Part shown: piece after piece, positions 32,806 through 43,137 of the stretch
Position numbering within the stretch: the stretch's first letter is position 1
Layout of the letters: each line of letters starts with the position of its first letter
Origin: Pyropia yezoensis
Lineage: Eukaryota; Rhodophyta; Bangiophyceae; Bangiales; Bangiaceae
Direction of reading: 5' to 3'
Length of the DNA stretch: 64,000 nt
NCBI GenBank assembly: GCA_009829735.1
Contig: CM020618.1
Location: 14,986,568 to 15,050,567, forward strand
Notes under the pieces: generated by a model
What the model was told of the DNA's origin: nothing
Databases searched by the model: none
Seen by the model: only the letters and a program-made list of their open reading frames with translations
Position numbers and translations under genes: made by a program

Positions 32806-35800
32806 ATGTCCGATATTTCCCCAACCAGGAAGGACCTCGACTGCATGATATGTGGTTTCTCTTCCCTCGCGTATGCTGGCCTGAGGTGGCACTACGACTC
32901 TGTCCACCCTGATGCACCCCGTGGACGGCACCCTGGGCGGCCAAGTGACTCCGGCCAGGAGCGACGACGACACAAGCTTCTTGCGCGCCGCAGAGCCATG
33001 GCAACCATCGCCAACGCTGCTGCGGCGGACGAAGAAGCGGATCCGGCGGCGGCACCCCCTGCCGCTGTTCCGTCGACCACATCGCCCACCACCGCGGGCC
33101 CTCACACTCTCGGACCAGCCACTGCGGGAACGGTAGGCGGAGGACCCTCGGGCGGCGACGTCGAGGCGCCCCAGCCTCTGGAGTCGGCCAACCTTTCTGC
33201 CCCCCCTCTCGCTCCCCTACAAGGTGACGCGGACCCGGAGGCTATAGAGAAAGCAGTACAAGCGGAGCTGGATGGCCTGATGGAGTTGGCCCGCGTCGCT
33301 GACGACTCTTCCCCGGCCGGCCCCCCACTTGGCGGGCCATCACTCAATCGACGTCGAAGCGCTGCCCGCGCACGTGGCCAGTCGCATGCCGCGGGCCTCG
33401 CACGTGGCCAGCCGCAGGAGATGACCTTTTCGTACGTAACGCTGCAATCGAAGGTGCGGGCAATGTTTGAGGAGCTCGGCGGCTGGAAGAGGTCTGCGCC
33501 ACTCGCCGTCAAGAGCAAGCGTGCAAAGGAGGGGAATTTCAACACGGTTCGTCTTCGGGCTCTGCAGTGGTTCGTGCTGAGCGTCGGCAATGCCGGCCTG
33601 TCCTTGGCCGACATCAAGAAGCTGTACGACTTTCTTGACGTGTGGGATGGTACCCAAGTTGGCCAAGTCACAGACCACGGCCACAACGACACGCTTCGCG
33701 ACACTTTTCCCTCGCTCGGCGCTTCAAGTCAGCCCTGAGGGACGACATTGACGCGGGAGTCCGCCAAAGTGGTTGGCGGAAGTGCTCACTCGTCGGGGGT
33801 GGGCAGACGTACCAGTCGTTTTTTACTCCTGCCCTGCATTCCATCCTTGACCTTGTCCGTGACGACGAGGAGATCCGCCTCTGGAGCGGAGCGGCGGGGC
33901 CTGCTCCTCCCACAGCGCGGCGCGAGACGGCACTGGACGGCGACGCTTTTCGGATGGCGGAGAAAGCTGTTGTGGATGAGCACGGGCAAGGGAGTTGCGT
34001 GATTGGCGTCCACATGTTCAGCGACAGCTTCCAACTGTCGTGGTCTGGAGGTAAGGGCTCTCATTCCTCATTTTCGGACTGACTAGGATAGGTTGCTTTG
34101 CCTGCACAAGTACTGTGGCGCGGATTGCAGTAGACTGCATCTCTCTGGAACGAGGGGGTCGTCTGACGGCGTCTTCTTTAGTTGGATTGATGTGTGGTGC
34201 TTTTTTTTCTACATGTCATGTGTCTCTTAGCCCACAAACTTTATGCCGTTCGTCTTCGAGTCATCAACAGCATCACTGGGGAGGCCAAGTGGGTCACTGT
34301 GGCCTATGTTCCTGTCGTGAAGACGCTGAAGGAGCCTGGAGGGAAGGAGCGTTCCCGTCAACGGCGCGCTGCAGTTCTACAGCGCGTGCTGTACCTGGTC
34401 CTGCGAAGCACCATCGTCGCAGGCAACGAGGGCGTGACGGTGCAAGACCCTCGCACCGGGCGCTCTGTCGTGGCTTTTCCTCGCGTTTTGTCGTATATTT
34501 GCGACCAACCAGAGGAGCGCGCCGTGTTGTGCTTGAAGGGTGGCTCGTGTGCCCGGCCGTGCTCGCTGTGTGACGTCAATGTGAAGGAGGCTGGGTCTTC
34601 TGTAGCTTTGGAGGCCAAGCAGCGGGACGTGTTGGTGAGCCTCGATCGGCAGTACGAAGCAGCAGAGTGCAGGCGGCAATCGCGGAGGAAGCAGCAGCGC
34701 GCGGCTCTCGAAGCTGTTGACAGCTCCAACGGCTACGTTCCTGCGCTGGCATGCATGCCCGGGCTGTCCACAGCCCCTCATTTGCTGTACCGGATGATTG
34801 GCTTCGACACATTGCATGTAAGTCTTCTACCTGTCCTATTGTTTGAGCGCGTGGGTGTGGTCGCTGCGGCTCAGGTGGTGGATTCCTGCTGGCGGCTAGG
34901 GAGCTGGCCGCATGAGACTGACACGTCTTTTCGCCTCTCATTGAGCATTGCTTTTGACGTTGCAGGTGCTGGATCTGGGAGTCACCCGCAAGCTGGTGCA
35001 CAGGGTGATTCAGCTGCTCCCTTACATGTGCGCCGGAAGCAGACCGGTCGCTGGCAGTCTCGAGGCAACGAAGCGTCTGGCCTTTGAGAGGCTGAAGTTC
35101 ATGGGCCGTCGCAGCCGCGCTTGCAAGGCGGACCCTGGGTACGTTCCATGCGGTGGCAACCGGACTGCTCGTCCCAATGGGCCTATGCTGCTTCTCTTGG
35201 CACTCGTTCTCTCTGGGTGAGGACACGTTCATCACAGATCTCGTCTACTGACACGCTTGCATTGCCGCCTTCTTTCTCGACATGTGGTGAGTCGAATGCA
35301 TGCCTGATCATCGGAGCAGGTACGCTGTCGCTGAGGACGAGAAGCAGGCCAGCTACACTGCCAAGCAGCAGCGAGACGGCGTGTGCATCCTGGCGTTTAT
35401 CTTTGCCGGCTTGTTTGGGCGACAGGACGGCAACCCTCATCCGAAAGAGGGCGACGCGAGGGACGATGGCGACGCAGCGGGGTCGGAGGAGCAGGAGGGG
35501 GACCACGAGGGCTATGAAGCTGACGAGGACGAAGTTGTCGACAAGGTCAAGCGCTGCTCCACCTATGACTGGGCCGCATACCACGCAAAGTTCGGCAACA
35601 CCCCCCTGCACGAAGCCGTTACAGCCATGTTCGCCGAGTACGCGTCGTTGTACATGCGTATTGCAGGTCAGGTCGGCGAGTCGGTTCCACCGCCGCTTAC
35701 CCTCAAGGAGGCGGAGGATATTTCGGAGCAGGCCAAGCGCTTTATTCTTGACTACGTCACCCCTATTCTTGGGCAACTCAACAGCACTAAGTTTCACCGC

Positions 35801-36775
35801 CTGCTATGCCACGTTCTTGACGCCATCAACATGCACGGCAATCTGCGACACGGCAACACCGCATCCAACGAGTCGATGCACAAGGAGGAAAAGGTCTTCT
35901 ACGCGCGGACGAGCAAGCAACCAGGTTCGTTTACGGCCCAGCTGGTGCGTCAGGCCCAAGGCTCGCGCGTCGTCTTAGAGCGCCTCGGGAAGGAAGAGGT
36001 CGCAGCTGGGCGGTCTCCTCGTCAGCCGCCCGTCGACCTCCGTAGCTCCTTCGATGAGGACGCTGACGGTTCTTCTTCATGCTCGGTGTCAGGGGGCGAA
36101 CCTGATAATGCGGATTGCGGTGGGGAGGCGGCTTGCGCTGGAGGTGGGAGCAGTGCAGCTGTCGCCGACGGGAACGATCTTCGACCGCGGACAACACATC
36201 ATCTGCCCCACATGACTGTCGAGCAACTTTCACGGCGTCCGGGGCTGTCAAACCTTTCAAGCGTGATTGGGCTGCCGCCTGAGTTCGTGCTTCCTGTGCC
36301 TGGCCACGTCCGGATCTCCGCCAAGTTTAACTGCGGGCGGCGGGCACGCCAGATCGTCCGGGCGTCTCGGTCGTTCTGGGGAGCTCCGTGGCTTGACAGC
36401 GTCATGTACTCCGCTGGGTCCGACTCTCAGACCGCATTCATCGGGGAGTTACGTGCCCTGCTCCGCCTTCCTGACGCAGACGTTGCTGTTGTGTGTGAAA
36501 TGGCGCCAGTCGACACTGTCCCGGGCTGTCCACTAGCCGCACGCGGGTGTACCCGGCTACAATGGCTCCGACGCGCGGGAGAGGCGGACTGTGCCTTGCG
36601 AGTGGTTCCAGTGAAGGACTTGCGACGCGTAGTCCACGTCGTCCCTGACTTCCTGGAGCTCAGCGAGCGAAAAGGCGTTGGCGCCGCGCCTGCGGGTGAG
36701 AATGATCCGTTAGAAGACCGTCTTGTTATGAGGCTCTTTCTCAACGTGTTTTATCCGTGGGATGTAGCAAAGTGA
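32806..36775 (+). pseudogene. Transposon gene A, element 1: C2H2/Plavaka-like transposase
   Basis: Exons 32806-34050, 34231-34817, 34966-35138 and 35320-36775, with GT-AG introns of 180, 148 and 181 bp. The intron positions and phases (1, 0, 2) equal those of the copy at 55630-59365. N-terminus: a C2H2 finger (Cys13, Cys16, His29, His34). Blocks match Plavaka/CACTA-type transposases: IGVHMFSDS, VTVAYVPVVKT, FPRVLSYICDQPEERAVL followed by a Cys cluster (CLKGGSCARPCSLC), STKFHRLLCHVLDAI and NESMHKEEK. The C-terminal 200 residues form a further conserved domain ending FLNVFYPWD. Around 33705, within exon 1, the frame shifts by one base: DTLRDTF is followed in the next frame by FKSALRDDID, where the second copy continues without break. 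Corrected or not, it would encode about 1,150 residues. This copy is therefore probably inactive, unless the shift is a sequencing error near the TTTTCCC run. Confidence 0.75.
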
Positions 36776-38281
36776 GGTGTTTCTCTCTACTTGTTTTTTC
36801 TTGAGCTACTCGAGTCACCAGCTAGGGAGGCACACCTGCATTCACTTGCGGGGAGCACCAACGCCGATGCGGTCTCCTCACTCTGCTTTGGATCTTTCCC
36901 CTGTGTTCAAGGATCCTTATTGAACCCCCGTTCACCACCGCCGCGTGGCTCTGGTGGAGGACAAGCTACTGCACGTGAGGCTCGTATGGCACCGGAGCGC
37001 AGTGATGCGCGCGCCTCTGGCATGGCGCACTGCGACCGCTGGTGGCATGTCCACGGAGCCCAACCGAATGTTCGCCACATAAACCTCGCGTCCGCTGTTC
37101 GGCTTGAGACGCCTTTGCCGCAACGCCACCCGCACCCATCACGGCATGAGGGGCCCCTGCCGAAACACAGCCACCGCCCCGAACACAGAGGCATTGCCAT
37201 CAAGCCACCCCCGTCCCGCAGAGGACAAAAGGCCGCTCCTGCCGCACTCCCCCCCCCCTGTGCAGCACCACAGGCAGCTGACGCACTACCGCGCACCCCC
37301 CACCGCGCAGGCGTTGACCACGGGAGCCTTTGGGCTGTTGCGCCGTCGTACAGCGCAGGTCAGGAGACCATACGTCTTGGGGACGTGCACAATGTCAAGC
37401 CCGGCGCCGCCGCTTCAAGCGCGGCGCTCGCCGCGTCAGAGCCTACCACCACCTTCTCGTTGAACCCTAGCTGTGTGCCGTCGGGGTAATGCGCGCCGAC
37501 CCTCGGACACGGCGTGCAATTTTCCAATGATGTTGCGTTGCTGGTGAGACACTTTGAGTGCCGGGCTAATCCTGCGATGAAGGAACTGCGGGAGCGGACG
37601 CAGCTGACGCGTTCGTGCAGGGACACAGCCGCCCGACGCAGCTCCAATGTCCTCTGGTGCGGTGACCAGGTCGGACCAGTCTCGGGCGCGGGCTGCCTCA
37701 AAGCACTTTGTTCAACTTCTTTCTCCCTGGGCTCAAGTGGATCCCGATCCGTCCAATCACAGCATGGGAATCCGAGCTGTCACGACCGGACACACACGTG
37801 ACACGGTGCCACCTGCTCTTGACTCGCTGGTCCGTCAAAACAGGCACGTGTGTTCTGGTAATCGCGACCATCGCTAGGGCCAGTCGATCCCCTGCGCGTT
37901 GGCCAAAACAGGGCCAACGCCATGGCCAACGACCACCGATTGCGATGCACCGGTAGCCGACGCACGCCTCGTTGCGAGGGCGGTGGGATTTGGGGTGAAA
38001 CGTGACGATGGGGGGGGGGGGGGGGGGGAGGGTGCCAGTGCTGCGGCACTGCAGAGAGAGGGGGGTGCGGGGGGGGGGGGGGGGGGGGGGGGCTGGTGGC
38101 GTTGGCGACGCCGCCGGTCGCGACGGCGGCGGAAGGGCGCGACTGGCGGGAGGGCGGCCGTTGGCGAGACGCGCGGCTGTCGGGGGGGGGGGGGGCGCGC
38201 GGCCACGTGGTTGCTAGGCTCCTCCCGCCAGTCGCCCTCTGCTGGTTCCGTGACACCCCACCCATATCGGCGGGGATGGAC

Positions 38282-38322
<41 letters not shown>

Positions 38323-38640
38323 TGTTGGGGGTGGCGGTGGCGGCGGCCGCCGTCGGCCGACGCGGGCAGGGAGGCATCCCCTCAATGACGCGCTCCATGG
38401 GATCGCCGTTGCCACCGCTGATCCACTGGCATTGCTAGGCTGGGGGGGGGGGGGGGGCGGGGGGGGGAAGCGTTTGGGTTGGGGGAGGGTCAGGGGGGGG
38501 GTGGGCGCACCCCCCCACGGGGGATCCGGGACCCGCGGGCTAATCAATTTTGCGGCCGCCCCCCCCGGGTTTGTGCGGCCGGCCGCGGTGGGGGGCGGGG
38601 GGGTTGCGCCCACGCGCGGGGGTGGGGTGGGTGGGTGGGT

Positions 38641-38671
<31 letters not shown>

Positions 38672-39072
38672 GGGCGGGTCGGGGGGTGGAGGGGGCGAAC
38701 GGCCGGCCGGGAGATTGGGGTGCGGGGCCTGGCCGGCGAGGAGGGGCTGACCGTGGGGAGGGGGCGTCGGCGAGGGGGGGGGGGGGGGGGGGGGGGGGGG
38801 GAGCGGCAGTGTCTCGCAGCCGCACCGGCGGCAGCAGCTGTGGTCAATAGGTAGCGGCCGCCGCCGACTGCAGGGGCAGCCGCGACCATGATCCCTGTGT
38901 AGCAGACGACGGTTGAGCAGCGCCGAGGAGTCGCGGCAGGCCCGTTGCGTCGTCGACGTTAGCCACCACCCCCCCCCCCCTTCCCCCCATACCCTCCCTC
39001 CCCCCCCCCCCCCCCCCCCCCCCCTCCCCTCCTGCTTTTCCCCCCTCTGTCAAAGGTTCCGTTTCTGGTCTG
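36776..39072. other. Intergenic region with extreme G/C tracts
   Basis: No supported gene. It should contain the outer end of transposon element 1, not located. From about 38008 to 38830 the plus strand has many G-runs, the longest about 29 bases near 38641-38669, with a GGC trinucleotide repeat at about 38280-38322. At 39000-39025 a C-run follows just before the next gene. Such tracts can form G-quadruplexes and are difficult to sequence, so local lengths may be wrong. Confidence 0.55.
38280..38322 (+). repeat. GGC trinucleotide microsatellite
   Basis: About 13 near-perfect GGC units within a wider G-rich block. Confidence 0.85.
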
Positions 39073-40404
39073 ATGGGGCCCTTCCGCGCCGGCCGCGCGG
39101 CCGCCACGGCCGCCCCGTCGCCACGCCGGGCGCTGGCGGTGGCCGCGGCGGTGGCCGCGGCGGTGGTGGTGGCCGCCGCCGTGGCCACCACCGCCGCCGC
39201 GCAGGCGTGTGCCAACCGGGTGGCGCGGTGCAACGGGCGGGTGGACTACTTCCGCAACAAGGTCAAGCCGATTGCGCACGCAACGACCCTGACGGGCCTC
39301 CGCTACACCAACACCTATGTGGACGTGACGGTGCAGGCGGTGGAGGGGCAGCCCCCCATCCGCTACCGCCTGGTGCGGTGCGGGTGCAACGCGCCCGCCG
39401 CGGGGCGGGTGCGCCTGTTTGTGCCCCCCGTGCGGGTGTACGTGGGCGACACGTCCACGCTGTCGCAGGTGGTGCTGGAGATTGGGGCGCTCGACCGGGT
39501 GGCGGTCATTGGCAGCGTCTTTAACACCTACTCCCCCGAGGTGCGCCGCCGCGTCGCGGCGGGCCGCATCGCGTCGCTCATCCCGTCGTCAACGGTCTTT
39601 ACGCCGCCCTATGCGCAGCTGCTCAACGGGAGCCTCACCCGGGTGACTGGCTCGTCGGCGCCCCTGCTGGCGCTCATCCCGTCGCGGGCGGTGGCGGCGT
39701 TTACAAAGGCGGTGGGCAACCGCATCCCCTACGTGACGAGCGGGGAGCTGGACGAGCTGACCCCGCTGGGGCGCGCCGAGTATGTCAAGTTTTTTGGGAT
39801 TGTCATGGACCGCAGCGGCCGGGCCGACGACGCGTACGACGCGATTGTGCGGCGCTACAACAATGCCAAACGCCTCGCCGCGGGCGCCCGTGGGCGGCCG
39901 TCGACGCTGGTGGGCTTCCCGTTTGGGGGCGTCTGGACGCAGCCGGGGGAAAAGGAGTACTCGGCCCGCTTCCTCGCCGACGCCAACGCGGACCACCGGT
40001 ACCAGGCGGACGGCAAGACGCTGCCCACCCGCCTGTCGGGAGCGCAGATTGTGCGCCAGTTTGGGAGCGCCGAGGTGTGGGTCAACGCGGGGCTCTACCC
40101 GGGCTCACGGTCGCTGACACTGGACAAGCTGCTTGCGGATGACCCCAAGCTCACCGCCGATGTCTTTTCCAAGCTCCGCTCTGTCCGGTGTGGGCAGGTG
40201 TGGTCCAACCAGCGGCGGGTGTCGGCAGACGGGCTCGCCAACGACTACTTTGAGGAGGGGGCGGTGCGGCCCGACAAGATCCTCGAGGACCTCGTCCGCC
40301 TCTACCACCCGTCGGTGCGGGTGCCAGGCAACTTTCACTTTTACTACTGGCTGGGCAAGCCGTCGAGGCTGACGTGCCCAACGGGTTTCGGTTTTGGCCG
40401 CTAA
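39073..40404 (+). CDS. Secreted periplasmic-binding-protein-like (iron/siderophore type)
   Basis: Single-exon protein of 443 residues from ATG 39073. Residues 1-45 are Arg/Ala-rich followed by a hydrophobic Ala/Val core and AAAQA, a signal peptide. The mature part follows the TroA/FepB-type substrate-binding fold: a first lobe with YTNTYVDVTV, RVYVGDTSTLSQVVLEIGALDRVAVIG and TYSPEV; a middle helix (AYDAIVRRYNNAKRLA); and a second lobe ending in EVWVNAGLY, VRCGQVWSNQRRVSADGLANDYFEEG, RPDKILEDLVRLYHP and FHFYYW. The last blocks closely match bacterial and cyanobacterial ABC-transporter iron-siderophore or cobalamin binding proteins. In a eukaryote without a periplasm it is likely at the cell surface or wall, or in the secretory system, capturing iron or a chelate. 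This suggests an origin by gene transfer from bacteria. The ligand cannot be read. Other possible roles include cobalamin binding. Confidence 0.7.
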   Translation: MGPFRAGRAAATAAPSPRRALAVAAAVAAAVVVAAAVATTAAAQACANRVARCNGRVDYFRNKVKPIAHATTLTGLRYTNTYVDVTVQAVEGQPPIRYRLVRCGCNAPAAGRVRLFVPPVRVYVGDTSTLSQVVLEIGALDRVAVIGSVFNTYSPEVRRRVAAGRIASLIPSSTVFTPPYAQLLNGSLTRVTGSSAPLLALIPSRAVAAFTKAVGNRIPYVTSGELDELTPLGRAEYVKFFGIVMDRSGRADDAYDAIVRRYNNAKRLAAGARGRPSTLVGFPFGGVWTQPGEKEYSARFLADANADHRYQADGKTLPTRLSGAQIVRQFGSAEVWVNAGLYPGSRSLTLDKLLADDPKLTADVFSKLRSVRCGQVWSNQRRVSADGLANDYFEEGAVRPDKILEDLVRLYHPSVRVPGNFHFYYWLGKPSRLTCPTGFGFGR

Positions 40405-40904
40405 GGGTGCAGGCGCTCGATGACGTAGGGCCAGGCGAGGTTAGCGGCTTGATGTAGCACGTGTGGAGGCGGACAGGGAGTGCGCTTCGTGTCTCAGAGA
40501 GCCGTACGGGCGACACCAAAGTGATGTAGTACGGTACTGTACTGTTATTGTACAGTACATTACCCTTTAAACCTGACACAGCCAGGTAAGTCACTTGGAT
40601 CTACTTACTTGACGAGATTTGTCTTCTGCTCCGCAGTTGTCCTGTGGTTAGGGCATGAACCAATTGGGCTATTTGGGGTTAGATATGATACGTTTTAAGT
40701 TTCATGTGATTAAATTACGCACACCGCCGGTGATGTGTATTACGAAGGCGGGCGCAAGCTCGGGCGCCGGTGGCGAGCGACAAACGTCCGTCTCCGCAAC
40801 TGCTGGCCATTGCTGGCTTGACGCGCAACGGCAACGACGCGCAGGCGTCGGCGGCTTGGTGTAGCCGCGCGACTGCGCTTCTTACCCGGCGACGGCAGGC
40901 TGCG
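40405..40904. other. Intergenic region with a small hairpin
   Basis: Contains the hairpin TACTGTAC-loop-GTACAGTA at 40535-40557, about 130 bp after the binding-protein gene, in DNA less GC-rich than the surroundings. Nothing else was seen. Confidence 0.5.
40535..40557 (+). repeat. 8-bp stem hairpin
   Basis: TACTGTAC and GTACAGTA separated by the 7-base loop TGTTATT. It may lie in the 3' untranslated part of the binding-protein gene. Confidence 0.55.
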
Positions 40905-42041
40905 ATGCCTGGTCGCAGAATACAGCCCGGTCGAGCTGGCAAGAAGGCGCCCCCCCGTGACGCCGCACCCACTGCAGAGGTACGCCCAAGCTGGCTGGTC
41001 GGTTACGCTTGTGTGACACCGGGTGCGCGAGGTGCCCAAGCCGCTGGTGCCTCCTGTTGTTTTTCATTGTGCCTTCTGGATGCTGTTTGATGGAATTCCA
41101 GTTCTGACGCCTTTGGCATGCCTGCATGCGACTCGCCGCGGCTGCGCCTCGTGGTGTGTTCCCCTTCCCTCCCGCTCGCGCAGACAGGTTCCGAACTGGC
41201 AGGCGCGCCAGTACCATCACTCGAGGCTGTCTGGGCAGAGCTGGGTGCCTCGTCGCCGGCACCCTTGTCAGATGTCCCTGACAGCGGGGACGTCCCCCCC
41301 CTCGCCAGCGGCGGCGACGATGAAGGTGGCGGCGGGGATGCTACTCCTCCCGCCCAGCCCCCCGTCGTGAACGCGCCAGCTCCCAGCGCGTGGTATGCCC
41401 GCTCCCGAGACTATTGGGAGCGCCAAGCCCCCACCGTCGACGGGATGCTTGGCGGCCTCGGCCACCTCTCCCCCGCCGACGTGACGGACAGCCACCACTT
41501 CCTCGACTCCCTCGGGGACCGCATCGACACGTCGGGGGTGGCGCTCGACGTGGGCGCCGGCATTGGCCGCGTCAGCGCTGAGGTGCTCGCGCCCCGCTTC
41601 GCCGCGGTGGACATTGTGGAGCCCATCGCGGCCTATGCGGCGGTGGCGCGGCGGACTGTGCCCGACGGCAAGCTCCGCACCGCCTACGTGTGTGGGATGG
41701 AGAACCTCCGCATCGCGCCCGGTGTCCGCTACGCCGTCGTGTGGGTGCAGTGGTGTGCCATCTACCTCACCGATGGGGACCTGGTGGCGTTTCTGCGCCG
41801 CGCCGCCGCCGCACTGTTGCCGGGGGGGGTGGTGGTGGTCAAGGACAACATTGCGGGGGGGGGGGAGTCCCCGTTTGCGCTCGACACGAGTGACAATAGC
41901 GTCATGCGCAGCGATGGGTACATGCGGGAGTTGTACGAGCGAGCAGAGCTGGATATTGTCGCCACTGCCACGCAACGGTCGTTTGACGTAGGGCTCTTCC
42001 GCGTGGAGATGTACGCGCTAGTGCCGCGACGCGCAGACTGA
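40905..42041 (+). CDS. NTMT1: Alpha-N-terminal protein methyltransferase (NTMT1-like)
   Basis: SAM-dependent enzyme that methylates the alpha-amino group of proteins beginning X-Pro-Lys after Met removal. The catalytic part is unmistakable: WYARSRDYWERQAPTVDGML, GGLGHLSPADVTDS, the SAM site LDVGAGIGRVSAEVL, VDIVEP, WVQWCAIYLTDGDLVAFLRR and VVVKDN, in family order and length. Proposed exons 40905-40979 and 41184-42041 in phase 0, with a 204-bp GT-AG intron, give 310 residues. An alternative start at 41118 without an intron is possible and changes only the first 20-25 residues. An Asp/Gly/Pro-rich linker of about 50 residues precedes the enzyme domain. The protein is probably cytosolic and nuclear as in other eukaryotes. 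Confidence 0.92.
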
Positions 42042-43137
42042 GGCGTGCTGGTGGACACTTCCATGCGCTGAAGCCGCGGCACGCGAGTCGAGGCGCGAGG
42101 GTGGAGGGTGGTGGGGGCGTGTGCTAGGAGAGAGCTATCGCCCGGCCCAGGTAACGCCCGCCGAGCACCTTTAGGTGGCGCGAGTGGGCTGACTGGTGGC
42201 GGGCACCTTACTGCGGCTCCCTTTGAAGCGGCCGTGCCTGGCGGCACGCATTGCTGGCTTGTGGCCTGGCGCTGTAGGTACGTACAAGCAGTACCCCCCC
42301 CCCCCGGCGTGTGTGAGTAGGCCGATTTGGTTCTTTTTTGAGGTCCGCCACTTGGTGTTCGACCGTTGTCCTCTCTCGTATCCTTGTTCGCATACGGCTC
42401 ATCGTGCGTAGCTCGACTTGCCCGCTTGTCTGCCGCCTGCAGCGTCAGCGCACGGCACGGTCGCCCGCAGAGGTCTCCGACGCTCCCTCCTCGATGTACC
42501 TCTGCTGGGCGCCGCGGCAGCGCCCGCATGCGCCGGCGGCGGTTGCGCGAGCCTCTGGACCGACGTTGGTCTCCTCGCGTGGCACCGCCGTTCACCCTCC
42601 GCGCCCCCCCCGCTCGACTGCCCCAGTCGCCTTCCCTCAGCATGATCGACGTCGCCCCCTAAAGCTCTGGTCCCTTTGATACGACCATCGCGTCTCTCTG
42701 GAACAGATCTCCCCAGTCCGGGCTTCGTGATGATGGTCCCGCTGTTCGTCCCTCTGTTCTCCCACGTCGTGTCTTCGTACCACGTGGCAATAGCAGTCCC
42801 GATCCCGTGTCAAATACTTCTAATTCTACTCGTGCTCGATTTCAACTGGGTATCAGGCGACTTAGCATGGCCTGGCCACCATCGCGCCACCATCCCGCGC
42901 ACCGCGCCTGGCACAAGGAGGTGACCCCGCGCTTCACCGCCGGTCCGGACTGCCTCGACCTCGGTCCCCGCCAAGGCCGCGCTGCCCGCCAACCGCCGCG
43001 GGGGCATCCCCTCTCTTCTTTCCCCATCCATTTTTCCCCTCCCTATTCACTGCCCGCTTTGGTCGCCGGAACATCGTCATTCGTTCCCCCCTCCCCATTG
43101 GGGCGTCGTCCTCCGCCACCCCCCACCGTTGCTCACC
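42042..43137. other. Intergenic region, upstream of the SPT3-like gene
   Basis: No supported gene. It includes a C-run near 42293-42304. The last 250 bases are the likely promoter and leader of the next gene. Confidence 0.5.

Larger units (their letters stand above)
18389..36775. mobile_element. Two-gene Plavaka/CACTA-like DNA transposon, element 1 (coding core)
   Basis: Coding core of a DNA transposon with divergent genes: gene B on the minus strand (18389-20146 plus 29799-30398, split by an LTR element) and gene A on the plus strand (32806-36775), separated by about 2.4 kb. The same arrangement in inverted orientation occurs at 55630-63976, with strongly diverged protein sequences, which shows that A and B travel together. 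True ends lie outside these coordinates and were not found. Gene A has one frame disruption and gene B is interrupted, so this copy should not mobilise itself. Without the 9.65-kb inserted LTR element the core would be about 8.7 kb. Confidence 0.7.

Noticed and set aside
40632-40700. tRNA-like start (TCCTGTGGTTAGGGC)
   Set aside because: No acceptor-stem pairing or T-loop GTTCGA at the proper distance.
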